From NCBI GenBank assembly GCA_017404985.1, contig JAFRBK010000009.1, positions 62,001-126,000 of the forward strand: a stretch of 64,000 nt of DNA, in the 5' to 3' direction. The translations under genes were made by a program, and so were the position numbers. The notes beneath the pieces were generated by a model, which was given only the letters and a program-made list of their open reading frames with translations, made no database searches and was not told where the DNA came from. Each line of letters starts with the position of its first letter. The first letter of the stretch is position 1. This DNA comes from Clostridia bacterium. GTDB lineage: Bacteria > Bacillota > Clostridia > Christensenellales > Aristaeellaceae. Shown here piece after piece: positions 45,472 through 55,183 of the stretch.

Positions 45472-46383
45472 ATGAAAAAAACTTTTGGCAGTTATATGCG
45501 CCGATACTGGCCGCTGTATACCATGCTGCTCCTACCGACAGCCTTCTGCCTGTTGTTCAAGTACTGGCCCATGACCGGGCTGGTGATGGCGTTCAAAAAC
45601 TTCAAAATGATGCGGGGCATCTGGGGCAGCGAATGGAACGGATTCGCGAATTTTGAGTACCTGTTCAGCAAGAGCGAATCCATCGGCGTCATTGTGCAGA
45701 CGCTGAAACTGAACCTGTTTGACCTTGCGTTCGGTTTTACGATGCCGATCATCCTGTCCATCCTGCTGAACGAAGTCCGCTCCAAACCCTTCAAGCGCAT
45801 TACCCAGACCGTGATTTACCTGCCGCATTTTCTTTCCTGGGTCATTATTGCCTCCCTGTTCATCATGCTGCTGCGGACGGAAACGGGGATCGTCAATGTG
45901 CTTATCGCCAACATGGGCGGGGAGAAGATTCCCTTCCTGGAAGATAACCTGCTCTGGGAGATTGTCTACATTTTCATCGGCGTATGGCAGAGCATGGGAT
46001 GGGGAACCATCATCTATCTGGCGGCCATCACGGGGATCTCCTCGGAACTGTATGAAGCGGCGACGGTGGACGGCGCCGGCCGGTTTGCGAAGATCTGGCA
46101 CATTACGCTTCCGGGAATCCGGGGGACGATCGTGACGCTGCTGATCATGAACCTGGGGCGGATCCTCGGCTCTTCCTTTGAACGGGTGAACTCCCTGAGC
46201 AATCCTTATGTGGTGCTGAAAAGCGCGAACGTGATTTCCACCTATATCTACCGGGTGGGCCTTGCCAACGGAAAATACCATTATGCGACCGCCATGGGCC
46301 TGTTCCAGAATGTGATCGGCATTATCCTGATCCTGATTTCGGACCGGGTAGCCAAGTCCATGGGCGAGAGCGGACTGATTTAA
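45472..46383 (+). CDS. Sugar ABC transporter permease (LplB-like), second importer
   Basis: Membrane subunit of 303 residues with six helices (first YTMLLLPTAFCLLFKYWPM) and the coupling loop YEAATVDGAGRFAKIWHITL. It is a paralogue of the permease at 1335. The start is chosen at ATG 45472, preceded by GGGAAG; ATG 45460 in the same frame is an alternative and would add four residues. It opens a three-gene operon (two permeases and a binding protein). No enzyme gene is linked, so the sugar is unknown. Confidence 0.9.
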   Translation: MKKTFGSYMRRYWPLYTMLLLPTAFCLLFKYWPMTGLVMAFKNFKMMRGIWGSEWNGFANFEYLFSKSESIGVIVQTLKLNLFDLAFGFTMPIILSILLNEVRSKPFKRITQTVIYLPHFLSWVIIASLFIMLLRTETGIVNVLIANMGGEKIPFLEDNLLWEIVYIFIGVWQSMGWGTIIYLAAITGISSELYEAATVDGAGRFAKIWHITLPGIRGTIVTLLIMNLGRILGSSFERVNSLSNPYVVLKSANVISTYIYRVGLANGKYHYATAMGLFQNVIGIILILISDRVAKSMGESGLI

Positions 46384-46395
46384 GGAGGGGATGAC

Positions 46396-47310
46396 ATGAC
46401 CGTGAAAGCTGAACGGGCCGCGGGAAGACGCCGTGCCATCCGGCAGTCCGCGGGGAGCCGTGTTTTCGATATCGTGATCTATATCGTGCTGATTATCACC
46501 GGGCTGGTTTGCCTGCTGCCCTTTGTGCATGTGGTGGCGATGAGCCTGTCATCAAACAGCGCGGTCATCAGCCAGCGGGTGTTTTTTCTGCCGGTGGAGT
46601 TTTCTCTGGACGGGTATAACATGGTGCTTCAGGATCCATCCATGATGCGGTCGCTGTGGATTACGGTGCTGATCACGGCGGCTTTTACAGCCGTCGGAAT
46701 GGTTCTCAGCATCCTGGCGGCGTACCCCCTGACCAAGAAGGAGCTGAAAGGGCGCGGATTCTTTGGGTTTCTCTACATGTTCACCATGTATTTCGGCGGC
46801 GGGCTGATTCCGGAATACCTGCTGATGAACGACCTGAAAATGCTGAATACGGTCTGGAGCCTGATCCTGCCGCTGGCGTTCAGCGCTTACAACATCATTA
46901 TTCTGCGGTCCTTTATCCAGAGCTCGATTCCCGAATCTCTGGAGGAAGCGGCTTTTCTGGACGGAGCCAGTTACTGGGGTGTTCTGTTCCGGGTGGTGCT
47001 GCCCCTTTCCACGCCGGTGCTGGCCACACTGTGCCTGTTCTTTGCGGTCGGGCGGTGGAATGCCTACGGCGATGCGCTGTACTATATCAAGAATTCCAAG
47101 CTGTATCCCATGCAGCTGAAACTGTATTATCTGATGGGCATGGCCAGCGACGCGGCCACCCTGGCGGAGGGCGGAAGTACCACCTATGTGACGGGCGAGG
47201 TTGTAAAGGCCACCTGCGTAATGTTTGCCACGCTGCCGATCATTATTCTGTATCCTTTCCTGCAGCGCTATTTCGTGACCGGGATCATGATCGGGGCGGT
47301 CAAAGGATAA
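46396..47310 (+). CDS. Carbohydrate ABC transporter permease (LplC/YtcP-like), second importer
   Basis: Second membrane subunit, 304 residues. Six helices, the coupling loop EEAAFLDGASYWGVLFRVVL and the typical end FLQRYFVTGIMIGAVKG. It starts 12 bases after the first permease behind AAGGAGGGG. It pairs with the upstream permease; the ATPase is presumably shared and encoded elsewhere. Confidence 0.91.
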   Translation: MTVKAERAAGRRRAIRQSAGSRVFDIVIYIVLIITGLVCLLPFVHVVAMSLSSNSAVISQRVFFLPVEFSLDGYNMVLQDPSMMRSLWITVLITAAFTAVGMVLSILAAYPLTKKELKGRGFFGFLYMFTMYFGGGLIPEYLLMNDLKMLNTVWSLILPLAFSAYNIIILRSFIQSSIPESLEEAAFLDGASYWGVLFRVVLPLSTPVLATLCLFFAVGRWNAYGDALYYIKNSKLYPMQLKLYYLMGMASDAATLAEGGSTTYVTGEVVKATCVMFATLPIIILYPFLQRYFVTGIMIGAVKG

Positions 47311-47326
47311 TCTTTTACTCATTTGG

Positions 47327-47353
47327 TTTCAGGAGCGTGTGAATGCTCTGAAA
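47327..47353 (+). promoter_or_regulatory. Intercistronic stem-loop before the second binding-protein gene
   Basis: TTTCAGGAGC pairs with GCTCTGAAA (one unpaired G) around an eight-base loop, without a T run. It is in the same position as the hairpin at 3300 in the first importer operon. Confidence 0.45.
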
Positions 47354-47377
47354 TATAACAAAAAGGAGGGTACCCCA

Positions 47378-48964
47378 ATGAAGAAAATGGTTTCCATTCT
47401 CCTGGCGCTCATTCTGGCCCTGTCCGTAATGAGCTTCCCCGCATTGGCGGAGGATCAGGTAAGCACGACCGCAAGCGGCGCCAAAGTGATTACCTATGCC
47501 GAACAGATTGAGCTGAAGGTTCCGATCTATCAGCGGAACGGGATCAAGGATCCCATCGAAGACAACTACTGGACCCACTGGGTACAGGAAAACTTCGGCG
47601 ACAAGTACAATATCAAGGTGACCTATATCCCGATCTCCCGTTCCGAGGAAGTCAAGGACTTCACCACCCTGATGAGCTCCGCCGATACGGCTCCCGACAT
47701 GATTTTCCACTACGACAACCCGCAGCTGCTGGCCTATATCGACCAGGAGTTTGTGCAGGAAATCGATGAGGAAATGGTCAAGGAATTCATGCCGGATTAC
47801 CTCGCCTATGTGGGACAGGATGCCTATGACGCCGGAAAATACAATGTGGGCGGCAAAAAGGTTCAGATGTATTTCCCCGCGGCCCGCGACAACGCGGACA
47901 ACTGGGCGACCGTCATTCGTGAAGACTGGCTGGAAAAGGTGAACAAGCCTATGCCCACCTCCGTGGAAGAGTATCTGGATGTGCTGCGCGCCTTCCGGGA
48001 TGCCAACCTCGGCGGCGACTACACGATTCCCGCGACACAGGGCCTGCCCAGCACCACGGGCATGCGCGCTGACTCCTACCGTACCGGACATACCGATCCC
48101 CGGGAAATCGCCATCTACAGCGACCTGCAGGTCGTTTCCCTGGACTGGGAGCCCATCAAGAAGAACTACAAGGTTCTGAACACCATGTACAACGAGGGCC
48201 TGATCTCCAAGGAATTCGCCCTGGACGCGGACGGGAACCAGGCCAAGAGCGACTTCGTCAACGGCAAAGCCGGCGTATACGGCTTCTATCTTTCTTCCAA
48301 CAGCGACGTGATCTCCGCCCTGATGGAAAACTGCCCGGATGCCAAACTGGCGATCCTGGATGCCCGCTCCGGCGTGCCCGCAGGTGAAACCCTGTATGAC
48401 TACCAGGCGGATCCCATCGGCATCTCCACCGGCATCACCGCCCACTGCAAGCATCCGGAAGCTGTCATGATGTACATCAACTGGATGGCGCAGCCCGAAG
48501 TGCTGGAGTATCTGGAATACGGCGAAGAAGGAAAGCATCACTTCGTGAAGGACGGCCTGAAGGTGCTGAACTCCGAATATGACGGACCGGACCGCTTCGT
48601 TTCCACCAACGCCAACATCGACCTGTTCGTGATGGTAACACAAACCCGCCGGGATGCCACGTCCCTGGAAGCGATGAGCGCCACCTACTGCCCCATCGGC
48701 TATGAGTACCTGATGAAACAGATCTTTGACAACAACGCCAACAAGACCTATATCCGCAACTATCGGTTCACGACGCCGATCGTCAGCCAGAGTGAATACG
48801 GCGAGGATCTGCGCGCCCGGTTCCAGGCTATCTCCGCCCAGGTGATTACCTGCCCCGAAGCGGAATTCGACACGCTGTATGACCAGCTGGTTGCCGAATA
48901 CTGCGCCGCCGGACTGGATGAGATCCATGCGGAAAAGGCGAAGGTCTACGACGCTGAGAACTGA
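47378..48964 (+). CDS. Extracellular solute-binding protein, second importer
   Basis: Secreted receptor of 528 residues with a signal peptide (MKKMVSILLALILALSVMSF, cleavage at ALA-ED). The mature part is of the large LplA/YtcQ type (YIPISRSEEVKDFTTLMSS, then DMIFHYDNPQLLAYIDQEFV). No lipobox Cys is present, as with the first importer. The ATG follows AAAAGGAGGG. The ligand cannot be deduced. Confidence 0.91.
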   Translation: MKKMVSILLALILALSVMSFPALAEDQVSTTASGAKVITYAEQIELKVPIYQRNGIKDPIEDNYWTHWVQENFGDKYNIKVTYIPISRSEEVKDFTTLMSSADTAPDMIFHYDNPQLLAYIDQEFVQEIDEEMVKEFMPDYLAYVGQDAYDAGKYNVGGKKVQMYFPAARDNADNWATVIREDWLEKVNKPMPTSVEEYLDVLRAFRDANLGGDYTIPATQGLPSTTGMRADSYRTGHTDPREIAIYSDLQVVSLDWEPIKKNYKVLNTMYNEGLISKEFALDADGNQAKSDFVNGKAGVYGFYLSSNSDVISALMENCPDAKLAILDARSGVPAGETLYDYQADPIGISTGITAHCKHPEAVMMYINWMAQPEVLEYLEYGEEGKHHFVKDGLKVLNSEYDGPDRFVSTNANIDLFVMVTQTRRDATSLEAMSATYCPIGYEYLMKQIFDNNANKTYIRNYRFTTPIVSQSEYGEDLRARFQAISAQVITCPEAEFDTLYDQLVAEYCAAGLDEIHAEKAKVYDAEN

Positions 48965-49078
48965 GAACAGCCCGTACAGCAAACTGACCGGCAGCATGCC
49001 GGTGAGACCGGGAATGCTGTGAAACCCGATAACGCAGGGTGTTAACCGTACCGCAGCATCCCTGAACATCCATAAAAA

Positions 49079-49130
49079 AGCTCCCTTCACAGAAGGCAGG
49101 GGAAAGAAACCTGCCCTGTGAAGGGAGCTT
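49079..49130 (+). terminator. Long bidirectional terminator hairpin
   Basis: AAGCTCCCTTCACAG pairs with CTGTGAAGGGAGCTT, and inside it GGCAGG pairs with CCTGCC. A-rich flanks give U runs on the - strand (TTTTTTATG). It serves both the importer operon and the convergent phosphatase gene. Confidence 0.8.
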
Positions 49131-49131
49131 A

Positions 49132-51220
49132 TTAATTGTTCCCTTTATAGGCCAGCCCGAGCATCGTGATATCGTCAAACTGGTCCGCGGTTCCGGCAAA
49201 CTGACGGATATCCTGAAGTACGCCTTCGAGGATTGTTTTCTGGTCTGCATCCTTCAGCCGGTTGAGCTGTTCCTGCATGCGGCCTGTGCCGTATTGCTTC
49301 AGCTTTTCATTCACTGCTTCCGGCACGCCGTCCGTGTAGACGAATACCCGGTCTCCCGGGTTCAGCTGAATATCATAGTCGGTTGTGAAAACATCCTCAA
49401 AAGTGCCCAGCACCTCTCCGTGCGGATCCTTCAGCAGCTCATAACTGCCTTCAGCCCTCAAGATTGCCGGATACTCATGCGCGGCGTTGCAGCAGCGCAT
49501 CAGCCCTGTTTTCAGATCCAGTATTCCCAGCCAGACCGTGACAAACATATCCGCGGCGTTTTCCTCGCACAGGGTGCTGTTCACCTTTTTCAGCAGTTCC
49601 GCAGGATCCTGCTCTGTTCGTGCATGGTCCTTAATGGCCGTCTTGGCCCGCATCATGAACAGGGAAGCCGGGATCCCCTTGCCGCTCACATCCGCGATTA
49701 CCAGGCACAGGCGCTCCGGACCGGAATAAAAGAAATCATAAAAGTCGCCGCCCACCTGCCGAGCGGGAGTCATCATCGCAAACAGCTCCACTTTTTCCGT
49801 CGGCAGGTGAAAATCCTTCGGCAAAGAAGAGGACTGGATCTCGGCGGCGAGCTTCAGATCATCCTCCATTCGTTTTTCTGCCGCAGCAATATATTCTTTC
49901 AGAGCGGTTACGGTCTTATTGATATCATCGCTGAGGCCCGAAAACTCCGGAGATGTCCTGACACTGACTTCCTCATCCAGCCGGCCACCGGCAATTTTAT
50001 CCAGTGATACTTTCACCCGTTTCAGGTTCCTTACCACCAAACGTTCCACCAGGAACGCCATGATGGCATAAAACACTGTCAGCAGCAGGAAATCCTCCAG
50101 CGTGTTTTCATATATTGCTGATTCAAGATTATCATAGACAGATGTCAAGTCACGCAGCGTCATCAGCGCATATTGATCGCCGATGGAAACGAACAGTACC
50201 AGGACTCTGACACCTTTCTCCGGCGTGATCTCATAAGGCGGCCGGTCCAGGTTTTTCCTGATCATCTGCAGGTCTTCTTCACTGCAGTAAAGCGGCTCTC
50301 CCTGATTCATGACATCATCCGGAGTCACATAGCGGCCGTTTTCCAGCTCCACCAGCAGCGTAACATCCCTCATGGAATCCTGGTACTGTACACGGTTGAA
50401 CACTTCCCCGATATCGCCGGAATCTTCATACAGGGAACGAGTTTTTTCCCCGATATAGGCGATTTCCGTCGAGGCGGTTTCAATGGCCATCCTGTGCTGG
50501 AACCGGTAAAGGCCAAAAGAATCGAACAGGAACAGTACAACTGTAGCAGCCAGAAGCCAACGCTGAACCTGCATGCTGATCGGGGTCTCATTCCACCGTG
50601 TATGGATCCAGAGTTTTGATCTGTTTCCGGAAATCATCCTGACCGCGATGGTGCACAGGGACAGTCCGCCAGCCGTGAAAAGGGCCATTGGAACCGCAGC
50701 AAATTTAACGAGCGAATATGCCGAAGCCATGCTGCCCCGGTTTGTGAACAGAATCGCGTACATGTGGAAAGCTTCTGTCAGTATGCCAAGAAAGAATGCC
50801 TGAGAGACCGGCGGATGATCCCCTTTATATACCCACTTGTTCAGATATGCCGCCATGAAACCGGCCAGGAAGGTGCTCAGGGCACAGGCGACTTCCGTAA
50901 ACCGCCCAAGATTCCACAGTTCGCCCGCAAGAATCCGTTCGGTGCTACCGACAGTGCCGGCGATGATGCCACTCAGGGGGCTGAAAAAACAGGCCCGCGG
51001 ACAGGGGACCGATATCCAGCACGTTCATGATCAGCATATCATGGTATTCGATTCCGATATGGTTGGATGCGACGGAACAGGCGCCGAAAACCAGGCCGAT
51101 CAGGACCTTAAGCCTGGTTCTGAAGGGCTTCTTGCCTTTGCAGAAGTCCCAAAGCACAGCCGTAATCAGTACATACAGCAGTGCAGCGACCGCCATTTTC
51201 AGCATCATATTCCAGTTCAT
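49132..51220 (-). CDS. SpoIIE/RsbU-type membrane phosphatase, frameshifted at a run of six A
   Basis: PP2C-type serine phosphatase that would act on an anti-anti-sigma factor or similar target. The start at 51220 (MNWNMMLKMAVAALLYVLIT) begins a set of membrane helices of the 5TMR-LYT look, which breaks frame at A6 (50984-50989). Dropping one base continues the protein perfectly (FSPLSGIIAGTVGSTERILAG, then WNLGRFTEVACALSTFLAGF) into the 574-residue frame from 50856, whose first ATG has no ribosome site. That frame has more helices, an extracytoplasmic sensor part, a HAMP-like linker and a PP2C domain (PARQVGGDFYDFF, VIADVSGKGIPASLFMM, FVYTDGVPEA). Sequencing error, real mutation and slippage are all possible. 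Confidence 0.82.
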
Positions 51221-51316
51221 GATATATCCTCTCTGCGTCGGTCCGGAGGGAAATCAGGCAGAAGAGATCCGAAAGAAAACCGCTGGCAGGGAAGGCGGCC
51301 GGTAGTTTCTATTCGA

Positions 51317-52246
51317 TCATTCTCCGAAAAGCTGGGTGGAGTAATAGCGTTCTGCGGTGTCCGGGAGCACGGTGACAACGGTTTTTCCGGGCCCCAGTTT
51401 TTTCGCCAGACGGATGGCGGCAGCCACATTGGTTCCGCCGGAAATGCCGCAGGCGAGGCCTTCTTCCCGGGCCAGCCTGCGGGCTGTATGAATCGCTTCC
51501 TGATCGGTGACCACATAGATATGATCATAGATTTCCCGGTTCAGGATGTCCGGGATGATTCCGTCGCCGATGCCCATCTGGAGATGGGTCCCGATGGTTC
51601 CGCCGGCCAGGATGGCGGCGTTTTCCGGTTCGACGGCCCAGATTTCCACGTCCGGGTACTGGGCCTTAAGCACTTCGCCGATTCCGGTCAGCGTTCCGCC
51701 GGTGCCGATCCCGCTGCAGAAGCCATGGATCGGTTTCGCGACCTGCGCCATGATTTCCAGCGCAGTGTGCTTTTTATGCGCCAGGGTATTGTTCGGGTTT
51801 TCGAACTGCTGGGGAACGAATACCTTTGGGTTCTTCTTTTTCATGTTCAAAGCCGCCTGAAGGCATTCCTCCATACACTTGCCGATATCGCCGGCGTCGT
51901 GGATGAGCTTGACTTCGGCCCCGTAGTGCCGAACCAGCTTTCGACGCTCTTCGCTGACAGAATCGGGCATGATAATGATCGTTCTGTAACCGCGAACCGC
52001 TCCGACCAGTGCCAGGCCGATTCCTTGGTTGCCGCTGGTGGGCTCTACAATAATGCTGTCCAGACCAATCAGGCCATCCTTTTCTGCCTGCAGGAGCATA
52101 TTCATCGCGGTACGGGTTTTAATGGAACCGCCGACGTTCAGCGGTTCCATTTTGACCAGGATCTCCGCGCTGCCTTCTTCAGGCATCCGATTGAGGCGGA
52201 TCACCGGCGTGTTGCCGATGGCATCCAGAATGCTGTCACAGATCAT
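51317..52246 (-). CDS. cysK: Cysteine synthase-like PLP enzyme
   Basis: Fold-type II PLP enzyme of 309 residues that would replace the acetyl group of O-acetylserine with sulfide. Lys43 in NVGGSIKTRTA is the PLP lysine; the usual family form is PGGSVKDR. The substrate loop reads PTSGNQG where TSGNTG is usual, and the phosphate loop is GIGTGGTLTGIGE. These two changes suggest a distinct subgroup, so another nucleophile or amino acid substrate is possible. The ATG follows CGGAGG. It is 96 bases upstream of the phosphatase gene on the same strand. Confidence 0.82.
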   Translation of the reverse strand: MICDSILDAIGNTPVIRLNRMPEEGSAEILVKMEPLNVGGSIKTRTAMNMLLQAEKDGLIGLDSIIVEPTSGNQGIGLALVGAVRGYRTIIIMPDSVSEERRKLVRHYGAEVKLIHDAGDIGKCMEECLQAALNMKKKNPKVFVPQQFENPNNTLAHKKHTALEIMAQVAKPIHGFCSGIGTGGTLTGIGEVLKAQYPDVEIWAVEPENAAILAGGTIGTHLQMGIGDGIIPDILNREIYDHIYVVTDQEAIHTARRLAREEGLACGISGGTNVAAAIRLAKKLGPGKTVVTVLPDTAERYYSTQLFGE

Positions 52247-52273
52247 GGGGCAAACCTCCGTTCACAATTTCAT

Positions 52274-53320
52274 TTACAGAATGGTTTTCAGGTACTCCGC
52301 CAACAGGCGGCCGGCCTGGGCGTTCCAGACGGCATTGGGATGCTGGCGGGCACCGTAATCCTCCGGGCCGTAATCCGGCAAGGCAAAGGTGTACAGCTCC
52401 TCCATGCCGCTTTCGCGGGCTTCGGCAATGGCCTGCACGGCGATTTCCGGATGATGGGCTGAGCCAGGGAGAATCCAGCAGATTTTTGCTCCGGGGTTGT
52501 TGGCCCGGATCTTGTTCAGCAGGGTCCGGCAGCCGGCGAGGATCAGCGGAAGGTCCTTCTCCGGCGTCCCGTTCATGGCAACACCGCCGAAGTCATTGGT
52601 CAACAGGCGGATGCAGACGAGATCCGGCTGCCAGGAGGAAAAATCACAGGGTTTCCGGCAGCCACGGGCTTCCGCGGCAGGGCCGCGGAGCACGCCGGCG
52701 TTCAGTTCATAACCGTCTGTCATATTGCCGGAGGGATTATGCTCCCAGCTCCAGCAGACGCCGTAGCCGCTCTGGGACAGGATCCGGGGCTCCGCGTCCA
52801 GCAGGCCGCAGGCGATCCAGGCGTAGTTGGCCCGGGCGGAGAACCAGGGCGTGATCCATTCCTCGTTGTCCCGGGGAGCAAGGACGCCCTCTCCGCTGGT
52901 CAGGCTGTCGCCGATGAATTCGATTTTGTATGCCCGGGGATGCAGAGGCTGCAGTTCCCCGTCCAGGCGGAGGGATCGGAGCAGCACAGTGGCTTCCGGG
53001 GCATCCGGCATGCACTGGGTTTCCTTTATCAAGGTGACCAGGCGGGATTTGTCCGCTTCCATGCCCAGGATCAGGGGATAAAAACGGCATCCGGGCTCCA
53101 CGGGGAAGCGGGCGACGGGGCAGCCATCGGCCAGCACCATCATCCACATAATGGGGGAAAGAGCAGGTGCTTCCAGTTCAGCCCAGCAGGAAGCGCCTTT
53201 GAACTGGAATTCCACGCCGGAACCGGTCCAGTCCAGCGCCAGGGGCGACTGCTCCCGGTCCAGGCGGCCCAGAATACGCAGGTCCGGTTGTGCGGCGGAA
53301 ACGGGAATGGTGACAGCCAT
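52274..53320 (-). CDS. SGNH carbohydrate esterase, CE2-like
   Basis: Esterase of 348 residues with the two-domain CE2 plan: an N-terminal beta-sandwich of about 130 residues (RILGRLDREQSPLALDWTGS) and a C-terminal SGNH domain with IEFIGDSLTSGEG (Ser nucleophile), LLTNDFGG and a final HPNAVW with the His. CE2 enzymes deacetylate xylan, glucomannan and other beta-glycans. No signal peptide is seen, so it would be cytoplasmic. The start at 53320 has AAGGAGG; a longer upstream form lacks it. Confidence 0.8.
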   Translation of the reverse strand: MAVTIPVSAAQPDLRILGRLDREQSPLALDWTGSGVEFQFKGASCWAELEAPALSPIMWMMVLADGCPVARFPVEPGCRFYPLILGMEADKSRLVTLIKETQCMPDAPEATVLLRSLRLDGELQPLHPRAYKIEFIGDSLTSGEGVLAPRDNEEWITPWFSARANYAWIACGLLDAEPRILSQSGYGVCWSWEHNPSGNMTDGYELNAGVLRGPAAEARGCRKPCDFSSWQPDLVCIRLLTNDFGGVAMNGTPEKDLPLILAGCRTLLNKIRANNPGAKICWILPGSAHHPEIAVQAIAEARESGMEELYTFALPDYGPEDYGARQHPNAVWNAQAGRLLAEYLKTIL

Positions 53321-53357
53321 TGGTTGATCCTCCTTGATTGCCTTTCTGTACAGCAAA

Positions 53358-53381
53358 GGCAGCCGGACCAGGCCGGCTGCC
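53358..53381 (-). terminator. Hairpin between gpmI and the esterase gene
   Basis: GGCAGCCGG and CCGGCTGCC pair perfectly around six bases. On the - strand it is followed by a short TTT only, so termination may be partial. Confidence 0.55.
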
Positions 53382-53398
53382 TGAAAAAAGCAGGATGA

Positions 53399-54979
53399 TT
53401 ACTTCAGCATGGATTTCTCCCAGCAGTCATAGGGCTTCAGGCCGAGCAGCTCCACCACGGTGGGGGCCACATTGGCCAGGCCGAAGGGGCTTTCGGTGTC
53501 CATTTCGTGGCGGGCATCCTTGTCATGGATGATGAAAGGAACGGGATTCAGGCTGTGCGCCGTGCGGACAGAAATGTTACCCTTCTTATCCCTTTCCAGC
53601 ATCTGGTCGGAATTGCCATGGTCGGCGGTGACCACCAGGATGCAGCCATGCTCATCACAGGCTTTCAGGATCCGTGCCAGCTCCAGGTCCACGGATTCCA
53701 CCGCGATCTCGGTAGCCTGCAGGTTGCCGGTATGGCCCACCATGTCGCCGTTGGGGAAATTGCAGCGGATGAAGCCATACTTGCCGGATTCGATCGCCGC
53801 GATCACCAGATCAGCGATTTCCGTGGCCTTCATCCAGGGGCATTCATCGAAGGAACGGACATCGGAGGGCACTTCCTGCCAGGTTTCCAGTTCCTCGGAG
53901 AATTTCTCGCTGCGGTTGCCGTTCCAGAAATAGGTCACGTGGCCGTATTTCTGGGTTTCAGAACAGGCGTATTCGTTGATGCCGTTTTCCACCAGCAGCT
54001 CCGTCAGCGTATGGCGGATTTCCGGCGGATTCACCAGGAAAGCCTTGGGGATGCAGAGGTCCCCGTCGTACTGCAGCATGCCAGCGTACTTCACCTTCGG
54101 CACGGCGCCCCGGTTAAAGTGGGAGAAGTAAGCATCCCCGTCGAAGGCCATGGAAATCTCCAGGGCCCGGTCGCCGCGGAAGTTGAACAGGATTACGGAA
54201 TCCCCATCCTTCATGGGGCCGACAGGCTTGCCGTTTTCGGTGATGATGAAGCCGGGCAGGTCCTGGTCGATGATGCCGGGATTCTCGGCACGGGCGGTTT
54301 CAATGGCCTCCCGGGCGGAAGCAAAGCCGCGTCCTTCGCCGTGGACATGCAGGTTCCATCCCTTTTCCACCATGCCCCAGTTGGCCTGGTACCGGTCCAT
54401 GGTCACGACCATGCGGCCGCCGCCGGAGGCGATGCGCCCGTCAAAGGAGGCGTCGTTCAGTTCAGCCAGCGTCTTTTCCAGCTGGTCCACATAGTCCAGG
54501 CAGGAAGTGGCGGGTACGTCACGCCCGTCCAGCAGGATATGCACCCGGGCGGTTTTCACACCTTCGGCCTTGGCTTCCTTCAGCATGGCCAGCAGGTGGG
54601 AAATGTTGCTGTGCACATTGCCGTCGGAAAGAAGGCCGATGAAATGCAACGCGCCGCCGGAGGCTTTCACGCCGGAGACCAGATCCTTCCATGTGGAAGA
54701 AGCATAAATCTTTCCGGATTCAATTGACTCATTGACCAGCTTGGCTCCCTGGGAATACACCTGGCCGCAGCCCAGGGCATTGTGGCCGACTTCGCTGTTG
54801 CCCATGTCATCATCAGAGGGCAGGCCCACCGCGGTACCATGCGCCTTGATAATCCGGAACGCGTCCTTTTCCTTCAGGGCATCCAAGGTCGGGGTCGTGG
54901 CCTTGGCCACCATGTTTCCCAGCTCGGAGGGCGTTTCCCCAACGCCATCCATCACAACCAGCACAACGGGCTTTTTCAT
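53399..54979 (-). CDS. gpmI: 2,3-bisphosphoglycerate-independent phosphoglycerate mutase
   Basis: Glycolytic enzyme interconverting 3- and 2-phosphoglycerate, 526 residues, close to the usual 510. Typical elements: the N-terminal metal site VVLVVMDGVGE, the phosphoserine loop DDDMGNSEVGHNALG and the C-terminal IRCNFPNGDMVGHTG and VTADHGNSDQM. Cytoplasmic, Mn2+-dependent. The start at 54979 has ACAGGAGG upstream at slightly long spacing, and a consensus promoter lies behind it. Confidence 0.94.
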   Translation of the reverse strand: MKKPVVLVVMDGVGETPSELGNMVAKATTPTLDALKEKDAFRIIKAHGTAVGLPSDDDMGNSEVGHNALGCGQVYSQGAKLVNESIESGKIYASSTWKDLVSGVKASGGALHFIGLLSDGNVHSNISHLLAMLKEAKAEGVKTARVHILLDGRDVPATSCLDYVDQLEKTLAELNDASFDGRIASGGGRMVVTMDRYQANWGMVEKGWNLHVHGEGRGFASAREAIETARAENPGIIDQDLPGFIITENGKPVGPMKDGDSVILFNFRGDRALEISMAFDGDAYFSHFNRGAVPKVKYAGMLQYDGDLCIPKAFLVNPPEIRHTLTELLVENGINEYACSETQKYGHVTYFWNGNRSEKFSEELETWQEVPSDVRSFDECPWMKATEIADLVIAAIESGKYGFIRCNFPNGDMVGHTGNLQATEIAVESVDLELARILKACDEHGCILVVTADHGNSDQMLERDKKGNISVRTAHSLNPVPFIIHDKDARHEMDTESPFGLANVAPTVVELLGLKPYDCWEKSMLK

Positions 54980-55053
54980 ATCCGAAGCATCCTCCTGTAA
55001 TGATTCTATTGAGGGGCACGAAGCCGGGGAAAACCGGATCCGCACACCAAATC

Positions 55054-55082
55054 AGCATAGCGCAAACCGCCTGAAATGTCAA
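55054..55082 (-). promoter_or_regulatory. Promoter of gpmI
   Basis: On the - strand TTGACA (55077-55082), a 17-base spacer and TATGCT (55054-55059). Confidence 0.75.
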
Positions 55083-55102
55083 TCAGCATCCCTTGCCCGC
55101 GC

Positions 55103-55131
55103 TTGACAAATCCGCCCTGAATCCATACAAT
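55103..55131 (+). promoter_or_regulatory. Promoter of the xylanase gene
   Basis: A perfect TTGACA (55103-55108), a 17-base spacer and TACAAT (55126-55131), 52 bases before the start. It is back to back with the gpmI promoter. Confidence 0.8.
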
Positions 55132-55183
55132 ACAAACGGCTTTGTACGTACAACTTGAGGCAAATCCGGAGGAGGAATGACCG

